Source: an uncultured Sutterella sp. (GTDB taxonomy: Bacteria; Pseudomonadota; Gammaproteobacteria; Burkholderiales; Burkholderiaceae_F). Taken from it: 5,282 nucleotides of DNA. A program made the position numbers and the translations under genes. Shown here piece by piece: positions 1 to 5,282 of this stretch; within the stretch, counting starts at the first letter, position 1, and each line of letters begins with the position of its first letter. The stretch is taken from the NCBI GenBank assembly GCA_900552195.1, contig URYO01000097.1:1-5282 (forward strand), in the 5' to 3' direction. The notes beneath the pieces were generated by a model. That model saw only the letters and a list, made by a program, of their open reading frames with translations. It did no database searches and was not told where the DNA came from.

Positions 1-177
1 GTCGATCACAGACTGAGCTGTGACGTAGAGAGTCTGAGCAGCAGCTTTGTCGCCGGCGAGACTAGCCTTGCGAACGTTCTTGATAGCTGTGCGATAGCGA
101 GAACGCTGTGCAGAGAGGTGCTTGTTGCGAGCAACTGCCTGGATAGCGCGCTTGCGAGCTTGCTTAGCATTTGCCAT
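1..177 (-). CDS. rpsT: 30S ribosomal protein S20 (partial, 3' end beyond the window)
   Basis: S20 is a primary 16S rRNA-binding protein of the small ribosomal subunit. The 59 codons visible give [20 protein letters not shown] at the N-terminus, then the [18 protein letters not shown] segment. This is the classic S20 start: a very basic, Ala/Lys/Arg-rich helix. The family is usually about 85-90 residues, so roughly the last 30 lie to the left of position 1. The ATG at 177-175 is preceded by AAGGA at 190-186 with 8 nt spacing, a good ribosome binding site, so the start is secure. The gene is divergent from murJ, a pairing common in betaproteobacteria, and is probably transcribed alone from the strong promoter near 314-342. 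Identification is near certain; only the missing C-terminus is unseen. Confidence 0.97.
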   Translation of the reverse strand, partial: MANAKQARKRAIQAVARNKHLSAQRSRYRTAIKNVRKASLAGDKAAAQTLYVTAQSVID

Positions 178-313
178 TGTTTCTTTCCTTGCCTATGCGA
201 GTGGCGAGTTTTCTTACTTTACCGGTCGCCACTAGCAATACTACGGGCTCGGCCGGTTTGGTTAAACAAATAAGGTAATCCGATCCTCGGACCGAATCCC
301 ACGAAAGTGCAGA

Positions 314-342
314 ATTATACGGAAAATCTCTTTTGTTTTCAA
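314..342 (-). promoter_or_regulatory. Sigma-70 promoter for rpsT
   Basis: Read on the minus strand, TTGAAA lies at 342-337 and a perfect TATAAT at 319-314, separated by exactly 17 nt. This is close to the sigma-70 consensus and suits a strongly expressed ribosomal protein gene. Initiation would fall near 306-308, giving rpsT a leader of about 130 nt. Boxes and spacing are seen directly; activity is inferred. Confidence 0.8.
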
Positions 343-372
343 CCGCAAACTTATGCCGCCCTGCCGCTCGGC

Positions 373-381
373 TGATAGAAT
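373..381 (+). promoter_or_regulatory. murJ: Possible extended -10 promoter for murJ
   Basis: TGATAGAAT at 373-381 fits an extended -10 element (TGn followed by TAGAAT, five of six matches to consensus). No convincing -35 box lies 16-18 nt upstream, which is tolerable for extended -10 promoters. A start near 388 would leave a leader of about 45 nt before the preferred murJ GTG. A TTGACT at 383-388 lacks a good partner -10. This is a tentative call resting on one box. Confidence 0.35.
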
Positions 382-434
382 TTTGACTGACCTGAATCCT
401 GTTGATTGCAGGCTTTTTTCTTTTCGAGATCGCA

Positions 435-1985
435 GTGAGTATTTTCCGTAATGCAGCCGTTATTTCGGCAATGACGCTTTTGTCCCGAGTCACAGGTTTG
501 ATCCGGGATATTTTGATTGCCCGTGTGTTTGGTGTCAGCGGAGACACGGACGCGTATTACGTTGCATTTCGATTGCCGAACCTATTGAGACGTCTTTTTG
601 CAGAAGGTGCTTTCCAGCAGGCCTTTGTGCCGATGCTGGCAGATGTGAAGAGCAATCGTTCGGCAGAAGAAACAAAGTCTTTTATTGATAAAGTTGCCTC
701 TCTGCTCGGGTTCATCGTTCTTTGTGTCAGCATTTTAGGTGTCATTGCTGCTCCGATCCTCGTGTTTGTGATCGCTTCCGGTCTTGCGGAAGAACCGGCG
801 ACGTTTGATACGGCAACGCGCCTGACCCGCTATATGTTTCCTTACATATTCTTTATGTCCTTGGTGGCGTTGAGTTCTTCCGTACTCAATACCTGGAAGC
901 ATTTTGCGATTCCTGCGGCCGTTCCGATTCTTCTCAACCTTTCTTTGATCACAGCGACACTGTTTGTAGCGCCGTTGTTTGATCAGCCGATTTACGCTTT
1001 AGCGGTCGGCGTGATGGCCGGCGGTTTCCTGCAGCTGGCGGTGCAGATTCCGCAGCTCGCCAAGCTCCACTTGCTGCCGAGATTTGTAAATCCGTTTAAA
1101 GCCATGAAAGACCCGTCGGTCAGACGGGTTTTGAAGCTTATGGTGCCGGCACTCTTTGCCGTAGGTGTCGCGCAGATCTCGATCTTGATTAACACGAACA
1201 TCGCTTCTTTTCTTGCCGAAGGCTCGGTGACTTGGCTGGCCTATGCCGACCGTCTGATGGAATTCCCGACAGCGCTGCTCGGCGTTGCGCTGGGTACGGT
1301 TCTTTTGCCGAGCTTGTCAGCGGCTTTCGCAAAGGGCATGACGGATCGCTATAACGCACTGCTCGATTGGGGCTTGAAGCTCGTGGTGGCTTTTGCCGTC
1401 CCTGCGGCCATTGGCCTAGCGCTTCTCGGGGAAGGGTTGGTGTCCGTGTTGTTCCAGAGCAGCCGTTTTAATGTGAACGACGTTTATCAGACAGCGACGG
1501 CCGTGACGGGTTACTCCATCGGATTGATCGGTCTGATCGGAATCAAAATCCTGGCGCCGGGTTTTTACGCCCAGAAGGACATTAAAACTCCCGTTAAGGT
1601 TGCCTGCGCTGCTTTAATCGTGACGCAGATCTTTAACTTAGTGAACGTTCCGCTGTTTTCTCATGCGGGTTTGGCGTTGTCCGTGGGGCTCGGCGCCTGC
1701 TTTAATGCCTGCTGTTTATTGATTATCCTGCGTCGCCGCGGTGTGTTTACGCCGCTTGCCGGCTGGAAAAAACTTTTCCTTACGGTGATTGTCGGCAGTG
1801 TTCTTTTAACGGCTTATCTATTAGTTATTCAGCACTATTGTGACTGGACGCAGATGGCGTATCCCTGGGCGGTTAAATTGGGCCTTGTGCTCGGTGTTGT
1901 TATGGGGGCGGCCGTACTTTATATCGGAACACTGGCCGTTTGCGGCTATCGTTTATCTGCCCTGAAAGCCAGCGAAGTCGATTGA
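435..1985 (+). CDS. murJ: Lipid II flippase MurJ (MviN)
   Basis: MurJ is the inner-membrane MOP-superfamily flippase that moves the undecaprenyl-linked peptidoglycan precursor lipid II to the periplasmic face. The product is 516 residues, against 511 in E. coli, almost entirely hydrophobic, with the spacing expected for about 14 membrane helices. From the GTG at 435 it aligns without gaps to the E. coli N-terminus: SAMTLLSRVTGLIRD places Arg at 18 and 24, Asp at 39 (DTDA), and LPNLLRRLFAEGAF places Arg at 52 and Glu at 57. These match charged positions known to matter in E. coli MurJ. The conserved YADRLMEFP motif (Arg 273), LGTVLLPSLS and APGFYAQKDIKTPVK also follow. The frame stays open back to a TTG at 402, but this would add 11 residues with no family counterpart. 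The GTG has only a weak GAG 6 nt upstream. The gene ends 22 nt before a hairpin terminator. Identification is very secure; the start is probable. Confidence 0.97.
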   Translation: MSIFRNAAVISAMTLLSRVTGLIRDILIARVFGVSGDTDAYYVAFRLPNLLRRLFAEGAFQQAFVPMLADVKSNRSAEETKSFIDKVASLLGFIVLCVSILGVIAAPILVFVIASGLAEEPATFDTATRLTRYMFPYIFFMSLVALSSSVLNTWKHFAIPAAVPILLNLSLITATLFVAPLFDQPIYALAVGVMAGGFLQLAVQIPQLAKLHLLPRFVNPFKAMKDPSVRRVLKLMVPALFAVGVAQISILINTNIASFLAEGSVTWLAYADRLMEFPTALLGVALGTVLLPSLSAAFAKGMTDRYNALLDWGLKLVVAFAVPAAIGLALLGEGLVSVLFQSSRFNVNDVYQTATAVTGYSIGLIGLIGIKILAPGFYAQKDIKTPVKVACAALIVTQIFNLVNVPLFSHAGLALSVGLGACFNACCLLIILRRRGVFTPLAGWKKLFLTVIVGSVLLTAYLLVIQHYCDWTQMAYPWAVKLGLVLGVVMGAAVLYIGTLAVCGYRLSALKASEVD

Positions 1986-2007
1986 TCCGCGGAGATGCCG
2001 CAAATGA

Positions 2008-2050
2008 AAACGGCCTGCTCAGTTGATTGGGCAAGCCGTTTAGTCTTTTA
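2008..2050 (+). terminator. Bidirectional rho-independent terminator between murJ and the acidic-protein gene
   Basis: AAACGGC (2008-2014) pairs with GCCGTTT (2035-2041), and TGCTC (2016-2020) pairs with GGGCA (2029-2033) with one G-T wobble. A C/A mismatch sits between the two helices, and the loop is 8 nt. Downstream on the plus strand is a T-rich stretch ending TCTTTTA. On the minus strand the stem runs into TTTTCATTT, so the hairpin can end both convergent transcripts. Confidence 0.82.
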
Positions 2051-2051
2051 A

Positions 2052-2360
2052 TTACTGAACCTCGTCAGGCATTTCTGCGTCTTGTTCTTCGAATTCGACT
2101 TTGTGTTTCAAAGGCAAGACGGACGGGAACGCGACGAGTTCATCGTCGGGCATGGATAGCAACGCATCGGGACCGTCTTTGGCGCTGTTGAACGCATAGT
2201 TCAGTTTTGCGTAGACGTTGGCAATGTTTTCTTCCAAGATCTCTTTGACTTCTTCGGGACTGTCTTCGACCTGAGCGATCAGATCTTCCAAAGCTTCTTT
2301 AGCGTCATTCAGTGTTGCAAGCGTCCACTCGGGGTCGTATTCCAATTGTTCTTCACTCAT
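2052..2360 (-). CDS. Small acidic protein of unknown function (102 aa)
   Basis: I do not recognise this family. The 102-residue product is strikingly acidic: 28 Asp/Glu against 6 Lys, no Arg and 1 His, so the pI must be very low. Residues 12-31 and 34-60 look like two amphipathic helices rich in Glu, Leu and Ala, separated by a DSPEE turn. A Pro-containing linker (64-84) and an acidic tail ending EMPDEVQ follow. There is no signal peptide, membrane segment or cysteine, so a soluble cytoplasmic protein is expected. The ATG has AGAGAGG 9 nt upstream, which supports real translation. It lies 29 nt downstream of the acetyltransferase gene on the same strand, probably in the same operon, and a bidirectional terminator follows its stop. 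That it is a real gene is likely from the ribosome binding site, tight packing and terminator; its function is open. Confidence 0.78.
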   Translation of the reverse strand: MSEEQLEYDPEWTLATLNDAKEALEDLIAQVEDSPEEVKEILEENIANVYAKLNYAFNSAKDGPDALLSMPDDELVAFPSVLPLKHKVEFEEQDAEMPDEVQ

Positions 2361-2389
2361 TTATTTGCGCCTCTCTAATTATTCTGAGA

Positions 2390-2920
2390 TCAACAGTTCA
2401 TTGTATCGCCGCCGGCGAGCGTTCTTTGCATTAGGACAGAATCCAGCCACCGATCGAATTTATAACCGACGTTTTTGAGGACGCCGACATGACGGAATCC
2501 GCAATGTTCGTGCAGTTTGATGGAAGCCGTATTTTCGGAGTCACCGATCACGGCGATCATTTCCCTGAAGCCCCTGAGGTCGCACTCAGCAATGAGCGAG
2601 GTCAGAAGCTGCGTGCCTACGCCTAATCTGCGGCATTCCGGATGAACATAAATTGAGTCTTCCACAGTGTAGCGATAAGCCTTTCGCGGACGGTATTGGC
2701 CGGCGTAAGCAAATCCCAAGATTTGATGTTCCAGTTCCGCGACTAAATACGGATAATGGCCCGCTTCAATAGCCTGCATGCGTGAGAGCATTTCCTCTTC
2801 GGAAGGAGGCGTGACTTCGAAGCTGGCAGTACCGAGCAAAACGGCTTGTTCGTAAATACTTGCGATCCCGCCGATGTCGGCCGGTTCAGCTTTGCGAATA
2901 TTGACAAAAAGCTTTTCCAT
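2390..2920 (-). CDS. GNAT N-acetyltransferase, phosphinothricin / methionine-sulfone (MddA-like) type
   Basis: This is a cytoplasmic acetyl-CoA-dependent N-acetyltransferase of 176 residues, normal for the PAT/Bar/MddA branch of GNAT. Family hallmarks run in order: an N-terminal [20 protein letters not shown] segment; [18 protein letters not shown] (85-102), with Glu 87 at the place of the PAT catalytic acid and RRLGVG (97-102) as the acetyl-CoA pyrophosphate loop; [21 protein letters not shown] (122-142), with His 137 in the conserved LHE; and [14 protein letters not shown] (152-165). Relatives acetylate L-phosphinothricin, methionine sulfoximine or methionine sulfone. The native substrate here cannot be read from sequence, and bacterial chromosomal members are usually not resistance genes as such. 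The ATG has only a weak TGAG upstream, but a TGA four codons before it in frame and the N-terminal fit support it. It is divergent from aroC with 99 nt between the start codons. Confidence 0.9.
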   Translation of the reverse strand: MEKLFVNIRKAEPADIGGIASIYEQAVLLGTASFEVTPPSEEEMLSRMQAIEAGHYPYLVAELEHQILGFAYAGQYRPRKAYRYTVEDSIYVHPECRRLGVGTQLLTSLIAECDLRGFREMIAVIGDSENTASIKLHEHCGFRHVGVLKNVGYKFDRWLDSVLMQRTLAGGDTMNC

Positions 2921-2965
2921 ACGATTTACTCATCAATTGACATCAGAAATTCTACGTGTTTGGGA

Positions 2966-2971
2966 TACAAT
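2966..2971 (+). promoter_or_regulatory. aroC: Possible -10 box for aroC
   Basis: TACAAT (five of six consensus matches) lies 54 nt before the aroC ATG. A perfect TTGACA at 2937-2942 is 23 nt upstream, too far for a standard pair, and nothing at 16-18 nt resembles a -35 box. Transcription would begin near 2978, just before the small inverted repeat at 2984-2999. The call is weak and based on the single box and its position. Confidence 0.35.
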
Positions 2972-2983
2972 TTTTTACGTTCC

Positions 2984-2999
2984 GCTCCCAAAAAGGAGC
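2984..2999 (+). repeat. Short perfect inverted repeat in the aroC leader
   Basis: GCTCC (2984-2988) and GGAGC (2995-2999) are perfect inverted repeats around the 6-nt loop CAAAAA. In an aroC transcript the right arm would bury an AAGGAG Shine-Dalgarno-like string that lies about 21 nt before the ATG, too far to serve that start. The stem is short and its role unknown. Confidence 0.45.
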
Positions 3000-3007
3000 A
3001 TAACTTC

Positions 3008-3013
3008 GAGGAA
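3008..3013 (+). promoter_or_regulatory. aroC: aroC ribosome binding site, fixing the start at 3020
   Basis: GAGGAA lies 6 nt before the ATG at 3020, an ideal Shine-Dalgarno arrangement. It settles the start, because the reading frame stays open leftward to 2846 across the divergent acetyltransferase gene, and that upstream part has no chorismate synthase similarity. Confidence 0.82.
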
Positions 3014-3019
3014 TTTTCG

Positions 3020-4093
3020 ATGCCGGGTTCACGTTTGGGCGAATACTTTTCTGTGATTAATTTTGGCGAGTCTCACGGACCCGCAATTGGGTGCGTGATC
3101 GACGGATGTCCTCCGGGCATGGATTTAAGTCAGGAAGACATTCAAAAAGAACTCGACCGCAGACGCCCCGGAACCTCACGACATGTCACACAGCGCAAAG
3201 AAAGCGACGCAGTTGAAATCCTTTCCGGGGTTTATCAAGGGAAGACGACGGGAACGCCGATTGCGCTCTTGATTCGAAATGAGGATCAGAGAAGCAAGGA
3301 CTACTCAGCGATCGAAAACTTGTTCCGACCGGCTCACGCTGATTACACCTATTACAAAAAATTCGGAATCCGAGATCCCCGCGGAGGCGGCAGAAGTTCG
3401 GCTCGACTGACAGCTCCGACGGTTGCCGCCGGTGCCGTTGCCAAGAAATGGCTTGCAGAAAATTTGAATATCCGGATTCGTGCCTGTCTAATAAATTTAG
3501 GCGGGATTCCTTTGGAAGTAAAAGATTGGTCGGTCGTCGACAACAATCCCTTTTTTACGGCTGATCCTGAGAAAGTTCTGGAGTTAGAAGCCTTCATGGA
3601 TGATTTGCGCCGCGCTGGAGATTCAGCCGGAAGCGAAATCTATGTTGAAGCTTTAGGCGTTCCTCCTGGACTCGGAGAGCCGATCTACCGTCGACTGGAT
3701 GCCTGTTTGGCTTATGCCTTTATGGGTCTTAATGCCGTAAAAGGCGTCGAGATCGGAGACGGTTTTGAAGTTGTCGGTTGTCGAGGAAGCTTGAACGCAG
3801 ATCGTATGGGTACGCAGTACAAAGATGGGTTTGCGAGCAATCATGCCGGCGGCATTTTGGGGGGCATTTCAACGGGCGCACCGATTACGGCAAAGGTTGC
3901 GATCAAACCGACGCCCTCGATTCGTCAGGAAATGCCAACGCTGACCGTCGACGGTAACGACACAGTCGTCTCAACAAAAGGCAGACATGATCCGTGCGTG
4001 GGTATTCGTGCAACACCGATTCTTGAGGCTCTCACTGCTTTGGTATTGATCGATCAAGTCATGGCACAGAGAGGCCAATGCGGAAGAATTTGA
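3020..4093 (+). CDS. aroC: Chorismate synthase
   Basis: AroC catalyses the last shikimate-pathway step, conversion of 5-enolpyruvylshikimate-3-phosphate to chorismate with loss of phosphate, using reduced FMN. Chorismate then feeds the aromatic amino acids, folate and quinones. The 357-residue product matches the usual 350-365. All three family signatures are present: [19 protein letters not shown] near 15-33 with His 19; [19 protein letters not shown] (122-140); and [18 protein letters not shown] (321-338) with His 323. [17 protein letters not shown] (47-63), [10 protein letters not shown] with His 106, and the [13 protein letters not shown] segment (277-289) supply the rest of the FMN/substrate pocket. 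No insertion, frameshift or missing key residue is visible. It is probably transcribed alone: upstream is the divergent acetyltransferase, and its stop is 13 nt before a hairpin terminator. Identification is essentially certain. Confidence 0.98.
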   Translation: MPGSRLGEYFSVINFGESHGPAIGCVIDGCPPGMDLSQEDIQKELDRRRPGTSRHVTQRKESDAVEILSGVYQGKTTGTPIALLIRNEDQRSKDYSAIENLFRPAHADYTYYKKFGIRDPRGGGRSSARLTAPTVAAGAVAKKWLAENLNIRIRACLINLGGIPLEVKDWSVVDNNPFFTADPEKVLELEAFMDDLRRAGDSAGSEIYVEALGVPPGLGEPIYRRLDACLAYAFMGLNAVKGVEIGDGFEVVGCRGSLNADRMGTQYKDGFASNHAGGILGGISTGAPITAKVAIKPTPSIRQEMPTLTVDGNDTVVSTKGRHDPCVGIRATPILEALTALVLIDQVMAQRGQCGRI

Positions 4094-4106
4094 GAATCTA
4101 GAAATA

Positions 4107-4140
4107 GAAACGGGACCGAAGCGGTCCCGATTTCAATATT
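4107..4140 (+). terminator. Bidirectional rho-independent terminator between aroC and the symporter fragment
   Basis: CGGGACCG (4111-4118) and CGGTCCCG (4122-4129) form a perfect 8-bp GC-rich stem; in practice the loop would be GAAGC with a 7-bp stem. Flanking GAAA (4107-4110) and TTTC (4131-4134) can extend it past a bulged A at 4130. The plus strand continues ATTTCAATATT, and the minus strand continues into TTTCTATTTCT, so it can serve both converging genes. Confidence 0.83.
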
Positions 4141-5206
4141 AGTTAGCTTTTCTACGGCGATCTTCGTCGCGTGGCCAGCACTGAACTCCTTTCTTGTCCG
4201 GAAGAATTCTCGGATCAAAAACCGGATCCAGGATGCCTCTGCGCTTCTGAGCGTTGTAATCACGTAAAGCGGCAATAGCGTATTTGCCGAGCATGAAAAT
4301 GGCGACCAAGTTCACGATAGCCATCAAGGCCATGAACAGGTCGGCCATGTCCCAAACGAGTGAAAGGGAAGCGATCGAGCCGACAAAGACCATCACAACG
4401 ACAAATACTCGGAAGATCGGCATGGCGTATTTGCTTTTGGAAATGAAAGGCATGTTCATTTCGCCGTAGAAGTAGTTGCCGATGATGGAGCTGAAAGCAA
4501 AGAACAGCACAATGACGGTCATAAAGAAGTTTGTCCACTCGCCGAGCTGACCGGCCACGGATTTCTGAACAAGCGCAATTCCTGTGAGTTTGGAACCCAT
4601 CATCCATTCCGGAGAGAGAAGAACCAGCATTGCAGAGGCGGTGCAGACAAACAGCGTGTCGAAGTACACACCCATCGCCTGAATAAGACCCTGCTTAACA
4701 GGGTGAGAGGCGTCGGCTGCTGCGGCAGCGTTCGGAACAGCACCCATACCGGCTTCGTTGGAGAAGAGACCACGCTTAATACCGGTCATCAAGGCGACAC
4801 CGATAGCAGCACCTGTGATGGAGTCAAAGCTGAAGGCTTTGGTCACGATCATGAGCAGAACGCGAGGGACTTCAGTGATATTCATGCAGGTCACGACAAA
4901 AGCGAGAAGAAGGTAGGCGCCCGCCATGAACGGAACCATAAAGCTGGCAACCTTCGCAATACGTGTCATGCCGCCGAAGATCACTAAGCCGGTGACTATA
5001 GCAAGGATTAGTCCGGTATATGCGGGTTTGAGTCCCGTCGTGGTTTCAATAGACAGAGAAATCGTGTTGGCCTGGACGGAATTGAAGATCAGTGCGTAAG
5101 TGACGGAAATTAACACGGCAAAAACACCTGCCCAGAAAGGCGAGCCCAAAGCATTCTTGATGTAGTAAGCAGGGCCGCCCATGAAGCCGCCGCCGGGCTT
5201 CTTTAT
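4139..5206 (-). pseudogene. 5'-truncated alanine/glycine:cation symporter (AGCS family, AlsT/YaaJ-like)
   Basis: AGCS proteins import alanine or glycine with sodium or protons through the inner membrane. From the Met at 5182-5180 the frame gives 347 residues of clear family sequence: GGPAYYI (2-8), FNSVQANTIS (33-42), KRGLFSNEAGMGAVPNAAAA (136-155), HPVKQGL (160-166), GNYFYGEMN (235-243), and a C-terminal tail of the DPVFDP...ECW/QCW kind. About eight hydrophobic segments remain. Full-length members have about 450-540 residues and carry about 100 more before GGPAYY, with the first membrane helices and the GGPG...FWMW signature; none of that is here. The frame still reads KKPGGGF ahead of the Met, matching family sequence, so homology runs to about 5203. 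It then stops, and an in-frame TAA sits at 5218-5216. The Met has no ribosome binding site and is internal to a conserved motif, so it is not a true start. The rest is undamaged, so either the truncation is recent or the joint is an assembly error. Confidence 0.75.
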
Positions 5207-5237
5207 GCAACATGTTTAACCATTAACAGATGACATT

Positions 5238-5282
5238 ATGATTATCGGAGTACCCAAAGAAATCAAAAACAACGAGAACCGT
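5238..5282 (+). CDS. ald: Alanine dehydrogenase (partial, N-terminal 15 codons)
   Basis: The 15 codons after the ATG read MIIGVPKEIKNNENR, the highly conserved beginning of NAD-dependent alanine dehydrogenase, whose N-terminal Rossmann-like domain includes this Lys/Glu/Arg segment. The enzyme reversibly deaminates L-alanine to pyruvate and ammonia. The same start motif is shared in looser form by the related transhydrogenase alpha subunit (PntA), but the exact IGVPKEIKNNENR wording fits Ald best. The rest lies beyond the window. No good Shine-Dalgarno is visible; AGATGA about 5 nt upstream is weak. An in-frame TAA lies upstream, so this ATG is the first possible one. The neighbouring alanine symporter fragment, divergent from it, agrees with an alanine-use role. 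Confidence 0.85.
   Translation, partial: MIIGVPKEIKNNENR

Noticed and set aside
164..547. Leftward open frame of 127 codons across the rpsT/murJ divergent region
   Set aside because: It overlaps the rpsT start and the conserved murJ N-terminus on the other strand, has no recognisable protein features, and runs through the rpsT promoter. It is a chance frame.
2937..2971. Perfect TTGACA at 2937-2942 paired with TACAAT at 2966-2971 as a full aroC promoter
   Set aside because: The spacer is 23 nt, well outside the 16-18 nt that sigma-70 tolerates. Only the -10 box was kept, at low confidence.
2846..3019. In-frame upstream extension of aroC
   Set aside because: It lies antisense to the conserved acetyltransferase N-terminus and has no chorismate synthase similarity. 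The ideal GAGGAA before the ATG at 3020 and the [20 protein letters not shown] start fix the true beginning.
4260..4607. Leftward 115-codon frame and rightward frames at 4284-4469 and 4703-4987 inside the symporter
   Set aside because: They are other-frame readings of the conserved symporter sequence with implausible compositions, such as His/Arg/Cys-rich products, and no ribosome binding sites.
5209..5216. AACATGTT 8-bp palindrome near the symporter/ald junction as a recombination or operator site
   Set aside because: An 8-bp palindrome is expected by chance at this scale, there is no second copy in the window, and it matches no site I recognise. It was not listed as a feature.
1..5282. Search for tRNAs, rRNA, CRISPR repeats, insertion sequences or toxin/defence genes
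   Set aside because: No cloverleaf, regular repeat array, transposase motif, terminal inverted repeats or defence-type domain was seen on either strand. The window is fully accounted for by the genes listed.

Overview
The window looks like ordinary chromosome from a betaproteobacterium. A divergent rpsT/murJ pair is common in Burkholderiales, base composition is moderate (around half G+C by eye), and the MurJ and AroC sequences are clearly proteobacterial. A gut Sutterellaceae-type organism would fit, but that is a guess from overall sequence feel and no marker in the window proves it.

Layout from left to right. The 5' part of rpsT (ribosomal protein S20) runs leftward off the window edge, behind a near-consensus sigma-70 promoter and a leader of about 130 nt. 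Divergent from it, murJ (lipid II flippase) reads rightward and ends at a bidirectional hairpin terminator. Two leftward genes share that terminator: a small, very acidic protein of unknown function and, 29 nt upstream of it, a GNAT N-acetyltransferase of the phosphinothricin/methionine-sulfone type. The two probably form an operon. Divergent from the acetyltransferase, aroC (chorismate synthase) reads rightward and ends at a second bidirectional hairpin. Converging on that hairpin is the 3' part of an alanine/glycine:cation symporter (AGCS family) gene. At the right edge the first 15 codons of ald (alanine dehydrogenase) read rightward out of the window.

The genes are housekeeping or metabolic: translation, cell-wall lipid II export, the last step of the shikimate pathway, small-molecule acetylation, and alanine uptake plus oxidation. 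I see no mobile element, CRISPR array, tRNA, rRNA or defence system, and nothing that looks like a new multi-gene system.

The one real anomaly is at the right end. The symporter frame is intact and well conserved from its GGPAYY motif to its C-terminus, but homology stops about 35 nt before the ald start codon. An in-frame stop lies just upstream, and the family's first roughly 100 residues are absent. This is either a genuine 5' truncation beside ald or an assembly joint. Every intergenic stretch in the window is shorter than 300 bases; the longest is the 257-nt rpsT/murJ divergent region.
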